64,000 nt of DNA from Eublepharis macularius (GCF_028583425.1 NC_072791.1:9815868-9879867); one strand, 5' to 3'; counted from the first letter of the stretch, positions 22,080-33,480 are shown. Numbers and translations are program-made. Notes: generated by a model from the sequence alone, not told the origin.

Positions 22080-23230
22080 CAGCAACAACTCCAGTTAAAA
22101 AACGCTTTGCAAACAACTGTCAATAAATGAGATGCATTTGCAAAAACAAGTCCTCAAGGGATGACCTTGGATGCTAAGCCAGGTCCATTCCAAGAGATTA
22201 AACACGTAAAGGTCTTTCAAAAGCTACTGATAGAGGGGGAGAGAGCCCAACATGGCCCAGGCTGTGGGGAGGGGGAGGGGGCGAGACAAGGCCACCTCAC
22301 CTGGCCTTGCCTACCTAGACGTCACCATTGTGGCCTTGCTCCATCTGCCCTCTTGCTGTAGCTGTGGCTTCCTAGCGCTGATGTCATAAGGAACATCCAC
22401 CATACCCCTCCATTGTACAAGTGAGCATTCTATTTTCTGTATCACACTCTTGCTAGGTAGTGGGTTATAGCGACTTGAGCAGACAGAGAAGAAAACTTGA
22501 AATGTCTTCTGACTCAAAACGCCCTGATTTTGTCCATTTGCCTCCCATCAAAACAAGGCAGAAGAAAGGTTGGAAGCAGAGAGAGAATAAGAGAGACTGG
22601 GGAAAAGCACTCTCATGTTTCTTCTCCATCTGGAAATGCTGTAGCAGTGGAGTGGATTAAAGTAATCCTTCTCTCTAGGAACTAGAGGCAGAATTTTTCC
22701 CCGAGCGACACAGGCTGCATGATCTCTTTAAAAGACAGAAATTAGAAGAGGCAAAGACCTATGATCAGAGAGGGGCTAAGAAGACAGCAGTCTTTACTAG
22801 AGGTGGGCACGAACCGCAATATGAAACAAAGTTCATCACGAACTGAGCCGTTGTTCGGTTCACGAATAGGAGGTTCGTTGGAGGGAATTTCTGATGAACC
22901 GCAACAAACGGCGACAATTTTTAGGCTGGTTCATTTGGTTCGTTTTTCAGTTCGTGACTGCAGACAGCCTGGTGCCAAACAATCAGTTTCCTAGGCAACA
23001 GGGGGATGGGCTTTCTGCAAACCTTCTGCTGCCCCGGAAGTGATGTATTCATGAACCAAATGAACCAGTTCGTGAATCAGTTCATGCCAGTTTGTGGTTC
23101 GTGAAACATGACGAACCATGAAACGCAATTAACCAACATTTTCTTAGTTAGTGCCCATCTCTAGTCCTTACCTCTGCCACAAAGAAATGCATTTTATGAA
23201 GGCTAAGCGGGGCTTCCATCTCCAGATCAG
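22080..23230. repeat. Paralogous block, copy 1
   Basis: Pairs in the same orientation with 24625-25870. Matching landmarks in order: GCTTTGCAAACAAYTGTCA, CATTGTGGCCTTGCT, TAGCGACTTGAGC/TAGCCACTTGAGC, GGATTAAAGTAATCC/GTATTAAAGTAATCT, CTCTCTAGGAACTAG, AGGCAGAATYTTTYC and AAAGAAATGCATTTTA. This copy is interrupted by the hAT element 22798-23163. No protein motif is seen. It is either a local duplication or two copies of an unnamed dispersed repeat. Confidence 0.75.
22798..23163. mobile_element. hAT-type MITE in paralogous block
   Basis: Ends TAGAGGTGGGCACGAACCG and, inverted, TAGAGATGGGCACTAAC. The flanks GTCTTTAC (22790-22797) and GTCCTTAC (23164-23171) match at 7 of 8 positions. The paralogous block near 25830 shows the uninterrupted site (GTAGTCCTTCCCTCTG), which confirms the boundaries. 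Confidence 0.9.
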
Positions 23231-23846
23231 GGTGAAGGCTGGGGCTATTCTGGTACTCTTTATGTTTGTCCCCCAGGGATCCTGTTTGGGTGGATAGGCA
23301 GCATAGAAATGTTTTCAATAAATAAATAGATAATATATAAGGACTTAATAATAAAACATAGTTCTTTTCAGAACAACTGCCTACAGGGTCACAGAACTCA
23401 AATCTTGCTAGGACATTAGAAGGCCATTTTATCATACAAATACCTAACAAAAAATATTCCTATTAAACATTTTCTCCTGACACGTTCAAGCAAAGAGAAT
23501 GGGATCAATGACTCCTACATATTGATGCGCACATACACATGATCAGATTTCTCTGGTGGACCACATCATACATGTATCCTGATTTTCATTTATGTAGTAG
23601 AAGGAACAAGCCAAAAACTAAATGGGTGGTACCAGCCTGTCTGAACCAAAGTGAGTTTTTCTGTGATTCAGTTGGAATTAAAGAGGCATCCTTACCCGGA
23701 AAGATGCCATATCACCAACACACCCAGCGAATTACTGCAGCACAATTTAGACAGATGAAGCACTGAAGTCTCAACACCCTGATACGCTCTGAAGGAGCAT
23801 AGTTCACATCAGCACAAGCACAGGAAAGAGCTCTCTTTTTAATTTG

Positions 23847-24108
23847 AGAGCCAGTTTGGTGTAGTGGTTAAGAGCGGCAGGACTCTAATCTGGAGAGCCG
23901 GGATTGATGCCCCACTCCTCCACTTGAAGCCAGCTGGGTGTCCTTGGGCTAGTCACAGTTCTCTGGAGCTCTCTCAGCCCCACCCACCTCATAGGGTGTC
24001 TTGTTGTGGGGATAATAGTAATACTTTGTAAACCGCTCTGAGTGGGCATTATGTTGTCCTGAAGGGCGGTATATAAATCGAATGTTATTATTATAATATT
24101 ATTATTAA
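23847..24108 (+). repeat. tRNA-derived SINE, copy 6
   Basis: A box TTGGTGTAGTGGTTAAGAG, B box GGATTGATGCCCC (two changes from the usual GGTTTGATTCC), body CAGCTGGGTGTCCTTGGGCT, 3' block GGGCGGTATATAAATCGAAT, and a TTATTATTATAAT tail. It lies between the two paralogous blocks. Confidence 0.92.
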
Positions 24109-25216
24109 TTGAGGAAACTGGTGTTAGATCACCCTTGTGGAGCCAAAGCAATCTTTCATCTCATTACACCCTGTTCTTTCTAGTTAAATTCCATACACTG
24201 CAAAATACTGTGCAGTTCGTATCCTCCTAGCCTGCCTCACTCTCTGCTGCTTGTATACATTGCCCAGAACACTACATTTGGAGGAGAGAAAAAGACACAA
24301 CATGACAAAGGGCCGAAGCCTTTCCTATTTTGCCACTTCCACCAATTTTCATGATCTGCTATGAGCTTCTGCCCTGTTTCAAAAACAAATTTAAGGCTAC
24401 TGCTAAAAACCACTTCTGCAATTGCCTTCCAGAACTTTGCACCCTGATCCAGGGTCCACATATCATTTTTGGCTAAATAGAAACACATACCGCCCCCCCA
24501 ACACACATACAAGAGGGAAACAAATATGGAAGCTCTGTTCTGGATAGCCTATGGAAATGCAGGAGACAGGAAATAAATGAGGAGCATTCCATCACACCCA
24601 AGATGGCCCCTGAAATTTTAAACAACTCCCATTCAAAACTGCTTTGCAAACAATTGTCAGTAAGAGATGCTTTTGCAAAAATAAGCCCTCAGGGGACAAT
24701 CTTGGCTGCCAGCAGTCCATGAACCTGGATCCATTCAAAGAAATTAAACAAATTTATGGAAAGGTCTATCAAAGGCTGTTGTTAGGAAGCGGAGAAGAAA
24801 CCCTACACTTCCTGGGCCGTGGAAGAGAGGAGATGAGGCTACCTGATCTCGCCTATCAGAGAGCTGCCATTGTGGCCTTGCTTTATCCAACCTTCTGCCG
24901 TAGCTGTTGCTCTCTGGCTTTGGCAATGCACCCACCCTCGCCCCTCAGCGCCTCCCCCAAGTGAGCAGGTGAACAATCTATTTTCTAGATTACCTTCTTG
25001 TTAGGTATAGCCACTTGAGCTGCAGAGAAGATACATATTTGGACTCCTAATGCCCTGGAATTGTCTGTTTCCCACTGAAACAAGGTAGAAGATGGGTCAG
25101 AAGCAGGGAGTGTAAAAGAGGCTGGAGAAAAGCATCAGGACTCTTCCATGTTCCCTCCCCTGGCCGGAAATGTTGTGACCGTGCAGTGTATTAAAGTAAT
25201 CTGTCTCTCTAGGAAC

Positions 25217-25671
25217 TAGGGTTGCCAGCTCCAAGTTGGGAAATTCCTGGAGATCTAGGGGGTGAAACCTGGAGATAGTGGGGTTTGGGGAGGGAAAATA
25301 ATAATAATATTTGATTTATATACCGTCCTTCAGGACAACTTAATGCCCACTCAGAGTGCTTTACAAAGTGTTATTATTACCCCACAACAATCACCCTGTG
25401 AGGTGGGTGGGGCTGAGCGAGCTCCAGAGAACTGTGACTCGCCCAAGGTCACCCAGCTGGCTTCGTGGAGGAGTGGGGAATCAAACCCGGCTCTCCAGAT
25501 TAGAGTCCCGTGCTCTTAACCACTACACCAAACTGGCCTTGGCATGGCATAATTCCATAGAGTCCACCCCCCAAAGTAGCCATTTTCCCCAGGTAAACTG
25601 ATCTCTGTGGCCTGAAAATCAATTGTAATTCTGGGAGATCTCCAGCCACTACCTGGAGGCTGGCAACCCTA
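25217..25671. mobile_element. hAT-type MITE (TAGGGTTGCC ends) with nested SINE
   Basis: Ends TAGGGTTGCCAGC and, inverted, TAGGGTTGCCAGC, flanked by an exact 8-bp duplication CTAGGAAC (25209-25216, 25672-25679). The empty site in the paralogous block at 22670-22690 confirms it. The SINE at 25296-25538 sits inside. This copy establishes the hAT-like 8-bp duplication for the family also seen at 9920 and 10395. Confidence 0.88.
25296..25538 (-). repeat. tRNA-derived SINE, copy 7 (minus), nested
   Basis: Complement order: (AAT)n tail, TATATACCGTCCTTCAGGAC, CACCCAGCTGGCTTC, B-box complement GGAATCAAACCCGG, A-box complement CTTAACCACTACACCAAAC. Nested inside the hAT MITE, so it is younger than that insertion. 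Confidence 0.92.
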
Positions 25672-25870
25672 CTAGGAACTAGAGGCAGAATCTGGCAGAA
25701 TCTTTTCCTAGGCAAGCCAGGCAGAGAGCTTGCTTTATTAACATTTGCCTATGATTCTCTTTAAAATACAGCAATTCGAAGAAGCGAAGCTCCATTACTA
25801 GAAGGGGACTAAAAAGACAGTAGTCCTTCCCTCTGTTGCAAAGAAATGCATTTTAACAAGCTAAGTGGGA

Positions 25871-26639
25871 CCTTTTGAAACCAACCCACATGAAATGAAA
25901 GCATTCCTTAAAAGATACTGCAGACATCCTCAGCACCCAAATCCATGTGGAAAGGAAGGGATTTGGCGGGTGCAAGCCCACAATAAATCACTGGGCAAAT
26001 GCTATTAGCAAATTGAACTCATTTTGTGTTTGAGTGACGAGGGGACTTAAGCCCACTTCAAATATGATGTTTTCCTATGTCGGAGCAGAGGAAGAAAAGC
26101 TCATGCGCAATACTGTGTGTGAAGACTGAGAACATTGTACCATACAAGGAATTCTCAGCCAACTGTTGCTTCCTATCACATGCAAAACAAGTAGTCTTCA
26201 CACAGGCATGGTTAGGACCACCCCCCCCTGTGTAAAATAAATGCTACACGTACAATCTCTTAATTTAAAGTGGAGCACAGCAACAATTTACATGCTGGCT
26301 CCTGACCCAAGAGCTTCCAAAACACATCAAGGTCTCTGAGCTTGCCACAGCGTCACACAGGTGCCAAGATACTGAGGTGGGTCAACACTTGGCACAGGCC
26401 TGCTTTGACATCTTTCATGATGTCTATCTAACATGGCAAGTTTGTAGGCCCATTAAAAAAACCCATTAACACCAGGTTTATGGCCTTAGACTGCATTGAG
26501 GCATCATGCCAAGTCATCGTTATGCCCGAAGGGGCATGAATCTGGTTTGCCGCTAAGCTTAGACACCTCAAGCTTTCCTTGCTGCACAGAGCTCTATTAG
26601 AGAATGTTGATTTAAGGCTAAAACGGGCTTGCGCTTACC
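25871..26639. other. No feature recognised
   Basis: Non-coding DNA with no repeat or gene signature that I can name. Confidence 0.4.
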
Positions 26640-27053
26640 TGTTAACTGTGGTGGTCTTCTCTTTGGGCCTGCATGTGCCTAGGCCTGCATCGAAGGAAGA
26701 ACTTTCTAGCTTTTGCACACATGGCAACAGCTTTCTTACCAAAACCACTGCATGACATAGGAAAGCAGCACCCCTTTTATTCAGCTTCCTTGAGCCACCA
26801 GAGCGCAACAAGAAGTAATGAAGAAGGAAAGGTGATCACGGCGGGGCAGGGGGGAGAGTGTGTGCGCCTGTACAGAAGACAACTTGATGAACAGTTACAG
26901 GTACGTGAAACCCTGTTTTAATCTTCGGCCTTCTGTGCAATCCCACACGGGAAGATTAGCAAGCTACTCGCCAAGTGTGAGGCTGTTCAGTTAAACAATG
27001 AATGCATGACCCGCCGCTGATTCTCTTCTTGCATTCGTGTCTACATAGGACTG

Positions 27054-27510
27054 TCAGATGATGGTATTCGTCGAAGACCACGTGGCAGCCTTACAGATAA
27101 CACAGGTACACCTCAGAGAAACACTGCTGAAGCTATTTGTGCCCTTGAAGCGTGGGTCCAGACCAGGACAACAGACTTCTGCTAGTTTATAACAGTTTAA
27201 TGGTAGAAATAATCCTTCCAGAGTCTGTGAAGATACTTGCAAGTCCTTATGAGCTCCGGTGTGACACAAAAAGGCTTGGAGATTTTCTAATAACGTGTCA
27301 TCTTTTAAAATACAATAAAGCTCTCATAACATCTAGAATGTGCAGCGACTTCTCTGTGTCAAAAGATGGGAGCAGGAAGAACACTGCCAGTAAAACAGGT
27401 TGCGACAGGTGAAACTTGGGAGACAACCTTAGGTAAAAAAATTGCAGGCCGAGTTGCAACACTACCCTATCAAAAAAACGGAATGTCTGCATGTAGGGCA
27501 ACTAACTTGC
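27054..27510 (-). pseudogene. DIRS-like tyrosine recombinase remnant (element C)
   Basis: Two minus-strand pieces align by eye with the intact recombinase of element A. ICKAATWSSTNTII (about 27105-27060) equals the block just before the catalytic tyrosine in A (ICKAATWSSSSTFIKHY). EKSLHILDVMRALLYF (about 27360-27305) equals the A block NLDVRRALKAYI. The region between is out of frame, and the HxxR block and the tyrosine itself are not readable. It is non-functional. Confidence 0.75.
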
Positions 27511-27859
27511 CCACCCTCCTAGACAATATGACGGCCTCTAGGAAACATTTTTAGGGACGATAAGGGTAGCTAGCAAGTTGCTAAAGGTTCAAATGGCGGT
27601 AATATTAGCCTAGCTAGAACTAAGGAGAGACTCCATTGGGGAATGATGGGTGACCTAGGTGGAAACAAATTAAACAAATCCTTGAGAAACTGTTTGAATG
27701 CATAGTATGAAAATATTGTCTTTCCATCTATTGGTTCATTGGAAGCAGAAAGGAAAAAAGCAAAGAAAAGGGGGGGAAGGGGGCTTTCATCCAAATCGTC
27801 TGTAATTGACACACATTCGTTTAAATCCATTTCTGAATTATAATATTGTGTAATATGAT

Positions 27860-28070
27860 AGACCTACCTTGCTCTCTGCATTTTATGGTCCTGTTATAGC
27901 CTTTTCTGAAATTGATGGTAGATGCCTTCTGTATTTATTGGCATTTGTGGGGCTTTATTGTTTTAATGTAAGCTTAACTTTGTATGATTCTATATTGTTG
28001 TCACCCGCCCTAAGCCTGCTTGCAGGGAGGGCAGGCTATAAAGGGAATGAAATGAAATGAAAATACCGTG
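27860..28070 (+). repeat. LINE 3' tail (L2-like), copy 1
   Basis: The plus strand ends GTTGTCACCCGCCCTAAGCC, TGCTTGCAGGGAGGGCAGGC, TATAAAGGGAATGAAATGAAATGAAA. This is a conserved L2-type 3' UTR followed by a (GAAAT)n tail. Confidence 0.65.
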
Positions 28071-28108
28071 ACGACGTTAAGCAATTCAAAAGACACTTCT
28101 CTCTCACC

Positions 28109-28453
28109 ATGGCTGAGAGTCGAAGAGGCCAGAGACATGCTGCTTTCCAAACAAAGCAGGAAGACAAAAATCGCTCTGAATGCCTGCTGAGCCCAGTCCT
28201 ATCTAATATCGAGGTCTACTCATCAGAATTTGACAGCTGTGATGAACCAAATGTGGCTGACTCAGAGGAAGACGAGAAGGATGGCCTTGGACATGAGGAA
28301 GAGGGAAAGATGCTGCTTAACTTCCAGCTTTTACACATAAGAGAAAATAAAAGCATGAGCAGTGAGCAAAAGAAGAAATATGTCATGTGTAAGCCAACCA
28401 GTTGTGGGAACTCACAGGGCCTGCAAGATGGAGATGTTCCGCCGGGCCTTTGA
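28109..28453 (+). other. Unidentified 114-codon open frame
   Basis: Starts at an ATG and encodes a hydrophilic protein with an acidic centre (VADSEEDEKDGLGHEEEGK) and a lysine-rich patch (EQKKKYVMCK). Its last 12 or so codons run into the LINE 3' fragment that begins near 28415. I do not recognise it. It may be a fragment of a transposon protein, since acidic segments of this kind occur near the N-terminus of some transposases, or chance. Nothing supports a host gene: no splice partners or conserved domain are visible. Confidence 0.25.
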
Positions 28454-28722
28454 TTAGAGGCTAGCTTTGTGTCCCCCTTTCTGACTGCCATGCCCTCCTT
28501 CTGCAGCCATTCCGGATTTACATCATGGCGGTGCCCGTGGTCTATACTGATTTTATAGTAGCCTGATATGATCAATGGTGCCTGAACTTTTTTTCATGCC
28601 ATCCAGGTTAAGTGGTTTTAATGTTTTTTTATTGTATTTTTATTGGAATATTGTTGGAAGCCGCTCTGAGCCTGCTCATGGGAAGGGCGGGGTACAAATC
28701 AAATCAAATAAATAAATAAATT
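28415..28722 (+). repeat. LINE 3' end (L2-like), copy 2
   Basis: Begins with the end of an ORF (GGCCTGCAAGATGGAGATGT, TCCGCCGGGCCTTTGA), runs through a 3' UTR with a TTGTTGGAAGCCGCTCTGAG, CCTGCTCATGGGAAGGGCGG block, and ends in AAATCAAATAAATAAATAAA. Confidence 0.7.
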
Positions 28723-28736
28723 TTATCCTTCCGGTG

Positions 28737-29062
28737 GGCCTGCAAAACAGTGATGTTCTGCCAAGCGTATGGTTGAGGCTGGCCTGGTATCCATCTCATA
28801 AGCCTCTCTTACTGGTCTCCTGTTAAGGGGGAGTTGTATAGGAGAAGTCATGATCTGACCGGATTTACTGAAACCCCCTCCTCTGCACGGTTTTGGCAGG
28901 GACGAACAGAATGAGCCGCAATTTTGAGGGAACTGTAGTCTGATGTGGTTTTACTGGTTTTATTGTTGTGAATGTATTTATATTTACTGTTTTATCCTTG
29001 TGACCTGCCCTGAGCCCACTTGTGGGGAGGGCAGGCTAAGCATTGAACCAAATTAAAAAAAA
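28737..29062 (+). repeat. LINE 3' end (L2-like), copy 3
   Basis: Same family as copy 2, head to tail 15 bp downstream: GGTGGGCCTGCAAAACAGTG, ATGTTCTGCCAAGCG at the start, GTGACCTGCCCTGAGCCCAC at the 3' UTR end, then an A-rich tail. Two tandem insertions, or one duplicated insertion. Confidence 0.68.
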
Positions 29063-29389
29063 CAACAACCTCATCTTTTGCGTACCCCATTTGATTCCAG
29101 TGGCCTCAGTGTGTGGCAGAGGGATGTCATGGAGACAGCGATCAAGCGGAGAAGAAAATAACGCCCCCTCAGTAGATCTTCCTGCTGAAATGGTTAAGCT
29201 CCCCCAAGCATCTGCACAAGATATAAAACTTCCTCATATAGGAAACCCCCTCTATTGAAATGAAGGCTGCTAAAGATCAGAAGGCTGAATTTTTGCCAGT
29301 TCTGGCACCAAAATGTAAAAATTTCTATTTGCATTTTACCAAAATGTAAAAATTCCAATTGCAATTTTAGTATTTTAGTAAATAGCCTT

Positions 29390-29670
29390 GATTAAAAAAA
29401 GGAACATGAAAATAGGCATTCTGCGTGTCCAAAATGATAAACCAACAGCTGAATATTAACACTGACAACACTGCAGATAATGGCAACGTACGGAACTTGT
29501 GAACTGTAATGAACTTATTGAAGTTTTGTAAATCCAGAATGGGTCCAAATAGAAACCCAAGGATTGAGCATCTGAATCTATAGGTTCAACAGCACCTTTT
29601 AGGAGCAGGGTTTTAACTGCCTGAAGTTCAACAGATCAAGGAGTAACATTCCTGGTAAGGGACAAACAGA
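29390..29670 (-). pseudogene. DIRS-like reverse transcriptase remnant (element C)
   Basis: On the minus strand, pieces in changing frames read LQAVKTLLLKGAVEPIDSDA, then GPILDLQNFNKFITVHKFRT, then IILDTQNAYFHVP. These correspond in order to element A's QAMQHLLQIGAVEPV, SILDLKYVNKFIKLRRFR and SIDLTEAYLHVP. The last block holds the first catalytic aspartate. The YLDD part and RNase H are not seen; the L2 tails at 27.8-29.1 kb occupy that place. Confidence 0.78.
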
Positions 29671-30063
29671 GGTAGTAACGAATGGAATCTGATTCTGTAA
29701 CCCTGTTGAACTAATGAAAGGACCCAGGAAATGGATGTAATATCCTGCCACTGACAAAAATGGTAGGAGCCTATTCAAAAACAAAGGAGGACCTTCAGCC
29801 TCCTGAGGTGGTAGTGAGAAAACAGGTATCTGTTCTTGCTGATCCTTAGGTGCCTGAGAGTGCCTAGACTTGGGGTGAGACCCCTTTCTTTTGGGCTGGG
29901 AATGAGACTCTCCGTAGTGCCTCTGAGAGGAGGCAGGAAGTACCTCTGGTAACGTGGTTGGGTACCTTCAGCCTGGTAGGTGGAAGTGCGCTGCTTATGT
30001 GTTGGGGCCGATAGTGCAGTGAGCCCTACCTACTTAGCGGTTTGGTTATTTCTTAGATATGGC

Positions 30064-30300
30064 CAGGGCTTTTTTTTCAGCTGGAACCTCTTGGAAATGA
30101 TCACATGGCTGGTGGCCCCACCCCCTGATCTCCAGACAGAGGGGAGTTTAGATTGCCCTCTGCACCATGCGCCATGCGCAGAGGGCAATCTAAACTCCCT
30201 TGTCTGGAGATCAGGGGGCAGGGCCACCAGCCATGTGACCATTTTCTCCGAGGGCAACCCACTGAGTTCCACCACCTCTTTTCCCAGAAAAAAAGCCCCG
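30064..30300. mobile_element. hAT-type MITE (CAGGGCTTTTTTTC ends), copy 2
   Basis: Ends CAGGGCTTTTTTTTC and, inverted, CGGGGCTTTTTTTC, with an exact 8-bp duplication GATATGGC (30056-30063, 30301-30308). It is inserted in the coding part of DIRS element C. Confidence 0.9.
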
Positions 30301-31480
30301 GATATGGCTAATATCTCATCAATCTTAGATGAGAACGGAGCACTGCCCTTGAAGGGCATGTCCTCGAGTTTTGCTCTTTGTGTCCTGTAAAAGAGCTGTA
30401 GATTAGAGCCAGGCTTGATTCCTCAAAATAACAGCTGCCCCACAGATCATGCAGACAAATCTGCTGCATACCGTCCAGCGTTCAGTTAGTTTTGGCGCTT
30501 TAGACTGGATGACTTTCGCAAAAAAAAAAAAAATGCTTATCCTCACCAGTGGCCCAATGTAAGTGGACATCTTGTCCCAGATACACAGTTGATATACCGC
30601 CACAATCGCTTGATAATTGGTGATGTGCATATTGAGAGCAGCCAAAGCCTGAATTCTCCCTAGAAGCTAAAATGACTAAAGCTATCGTACTTTGGTCACA
30701 TCATGAGAAGACAAGATTCTCTGGAAAAGTCACTAATGCTAGGAAAAGTGGAAGGCAGTAGGAAAAGAGGAAGACCTAAAACGAGATGGCTGGACTCAAT
30801 AAAAGAAGCCACGTCCTCCAGTTTGCAGGATCTGAGCAAGTCTGTTCAAGATAGAACGTTTTGGAGGTCTTTCATTCACAGGGTCGCCATAGGTGAGAGA
30901 CGACTTGATGGCACATCACACACACACATGGCCATCCTTATTCACTCATGTGAAGTGTCCCCCTCACCTATATTTGGATTGGACCTCTTCAGCAGCTGAA
31001 GGTGGAGTGCATTGATGAATGACCTCCTCATCCAAAGAGGAGGTTCATTCTGGTTCTAAAGGGCCCAAGTGTGGTGAAGGCATGTGCGAAGAAACAGTTA
31101 AGGTACTCATCTAGCACTATAGGATCTGAAGGCTGAACCAGCAGTGGCAGAGGTGACTTAGACAAAGACTTTGATCAGCTCAGATCTGAAAGGTTTAGCC
31201 TTCACAGCTGGAGGTTATGGAGGTAGCCAAGGCCAGAGAACAAGACCGACATTTGATAGGTTCCGATGCTGGAACCACCAGAACCAAAGCGATGGATTCT
31301 GCCCTGGCAGATTGCACCCTAACAGCAGATTTGTGTGATGAGAGGGTATCAGAGCTTGAAAGAACCCGTTCCCAGAGGCAGCTTTTTTTGAAGCCAACGA
31401 GTAAAGTTCTGACTGTGTTGACAGGCTGAGACATTATGGGCCTCCCCCAGACATATGAGACACAAGGTATGTTCATTAGT
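30301..31480 (-). pseudogene. DIRS-like gag remnant (element C)
   Basis: Minus-strand frames contain the block MPFKGSAPFSSKIDEILA (about 30359-30303) and, upstream, AALNMHITNYQAIVAVYQ, LCIWDKMSTYIGPLVR and AKVIQSKAPKLTERWTVCSR (about 30645-30480). The EDLPF-G--LF---DE-L pattern and the preceding helical repeats are what I recall for the capsid-like ORF of vertebrate DIRS elements. A BovB tail at 30672-30930 interrupts it. The 5' part (31476-31195) is open but not diagnostic. Confidence 0.6.
30672..30930 (+). mobile_element. BovB/RTE LINE, 3' end
   Basis: The plus frame from 30703 reads MRRQDSLEKSLMLGKVEGSR, KRGRPKTRWLDSIKEA, then RTFWRSFIHRVAIGERRLDG. This is the C-terminus typical of BovB/RTE reverse transcriptases (SLEK-LMLGK-EG-R-RGR--TRWLD). 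It ends with a (CA)n run. BovB is especially common in squamates and supports that host assignment. It is 5' truncated. Confidence 0.92.
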
Positions 31481-31915
31481 TCATGTCATTTTCATGACAC
31501 ATTCAGCACATTTCTTCAGTAAGGATTTCTGAGCCATATTGACGAGAAAAGAGGGGAAATCTGAAAGAAAAGTCTCTCTTTTTCTCTAAAACAACTTTCT
31601 CTTCTCTGTTATTTTATGGTAATTTTTCATTTGAGGAAAACAGCGACGAAACAAAGCACAGAAGCTCTTCTCAGAATGGTGGCAGAGAAGGAACGGGGGG
31701 GGAGGGGCACTCCTCCCTCACATCCCGTAACTGTTTCAGTGGGAAAGCTGTTGTTGTGCACACTGGTGGGAAGTGTGGCTCTCCAGTTTACCAAAGCTAG
31801 GAAGTTCTTTCTCTTATGCAGGCCTGCGCATGCACAGTCCCAATGTGGGAGAGCACAGAAGACAGAAGATGAACTGCAGTCACCCTTGACAAAGGAATGC
31901 AAGTGTGCAGCGTAA

Positions 31916-33345
31916 TCAGTTAGTTGGGCATCCAAAACATGGTATTCAAACCATAATTTGATCTGGGCTTAGAATGCTGGTTTGGTGTCTGGTTAAGCTG
32001 CGTGCCTGCACTGGTATATCAAAGGTAATGAAAGTTAAATATTGATTCCTTCTCGATGCGCTGCACAAAGTGGGTGAAAAAATCTGAGCATATGAGCCTT
32101 AATGTTCATAAGGCCAGCTTGGTGCCAGCCTCAACATATACTTGGCATCTCTGAATGCAGCCAAGGATTTTGGAAAGCTTCTACTGGTTAAGGTAGGCAG
32201 GATTTAGCAAAGTTCTGACAATGTTCCAGGTCCAAATTAGAGTGTTTTAGCAGCCTGAAATGTCAGCCTCTTGCTCACAGTTCTCAATCGCTTTTTGTCC
32301 TCGCACCAATACTATGATGTCAAACAATAGTATAGTCCAGCTGCAATTTTAACTTAAGCCTCTCTGATCCCAAACACTGCCTCCCTTTACTCCGTCTAAG
32401 AGACTGTCACATACACTTTTGGTGTTATTGAGACGAATCTGTTTCTCTGAACTAGAAAGGACTCATTTCAAATAAAACGAGCACGCCTCTCGGTGAAACA
32501 AAGAAGGAAATTGTATAAAGGACTTCACCTCACCACTTTGTGAAAGAATAGCTTTCCTGATCCTTCAGCAGGAAAAAAGTGCCTCAAGATCAACTCACAA
32601 GAACAAAAGGCACGATAAATAGCCATTTTAAAGAGCAATGAGGGTCTGCTGTCCCGTGCAAAGATTTTTTCAAAAGGCATTTGCCCCGCAAAGTTAAAGC
32701 ACATCCTAGCCATCAGAAGTCAGGCTGAGGAAAGGACACGATTACACACTACCATCCTCTAAGGTAAGAGGCTCTTCTTCCACCAGAGGAAATCTGCTTG
32801 CACTAGAAAAAGGCACCACTATAAGCCAAGCAGTAGGATACCATCTGCAAAATTGTTCATTCATTCAGTGGAATGGCACTGCCCCCCACATTTGGACTCC
32901 CTCTGACTGTCATGAGACAAGAAGGTCAATGACAGCCAACTAATGCCGACAAGGGGGAGATGCACGTTCTTCAACATCTGATTGCCCCACTGCCTAGAAC
33001 CCTCCCGAATGGGACTTGCTACTGAATTCTGGCATGATTGGAACAAACATCAGTAATACACACGCACCACACACCCCACAAGCACCCCTGCCTTAGAGGA
33101 AGCTGTCTGGAAGGAGGCTTACTCAGGAGTTAATTAAAAGTCTTGCATTAGATCTCAGGCACACAGCAAAGAAATTCACTGTACTGATGTAGCACATGCA
33201 GTTGTGAGGAGGGAAGGAGGAAGATAATCATGCGAAACCCTTTGTGTGTGAGGAGAATATAGACCAAATCCAGCCAATTCAGGAAATAAATTATTCAAAT
33301 TAAGGATATTCCAGAATGCGGGAGACCCGAGGACTTTCCCTATAA
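31916..33345. other. No feature recognised
   Basis: Around 1.4 kb without recognisable repeats or genes. It may include decayed flanks of element C. Confidence 0.4.
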
Positions 33346-33398
33346 CAAAGTTGGACTAGATGACCCTGGAGGCCCCTTCCAACTCTATGCTTCTATGA
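33346..33398 (+). repeat. CR1 3' tail fragment
   Basis: GTTGGACTAGATGACCCTGG, AGGCCCCTTCCAACTCTATG and a degenerate ATTCTATG repeat: the last 50 bp of a CR1 3' UTR. Confidence 0.85.
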
Positions 33399-33480
33399 AA
33401 GGCCTGTGGCTGGATCTTTCAGACACAACTTTCATCCCCCCGAATACAGCATTTCTTGTGCTAAGAACTGGCCTTCGGAT

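Larger units (their letters stand above)
24625..25870. repeat. Paralogous block, copy 2
   Basis: Partner of 22080-23230 (shared landmarks given there). It is interrupted by the hAT MITE 25217-25671, which itself carries a SINE. Copy 1 preserves the empty site CTCTCTAGGAACTAGAGGCA. Divergence is substantial, with many single-base changes and small gaps, so the copies separated long ago. Confidence 0.75.
26640..31915 (-). mobile_element. Decayed DIRS-like retrotransposon (element C)
   Basis: A second type of tyrosine-recombinase retrotransposon, minus strand, old and broken. In transcription order from the right: a terminal repeat near 31850-31790, a gag-like part (about 31480-30300), RT fragments (about 29670-29390) and recombinase fragments (about 27500-27055). 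The left end at about 26680-26760 (AGGCCTGCATCGAAGGAAGA, ACTTTCTAGCTTTT) is mirrored by the complement of 31850-31790 (CAGGCCTGCATAAGAGAAAG, AACTTCCTAGCTTT), giving inverted termini. Three L2-type tails, a hAT MITE and a BovB tail have landed in it. The outer limits are approximate. Confidence 0.72.

Noticed and set aside
22161..22361. Short open frames in the paralogous blocks as genes
   Set aside because: Not preserved in the partner block and without motifs.
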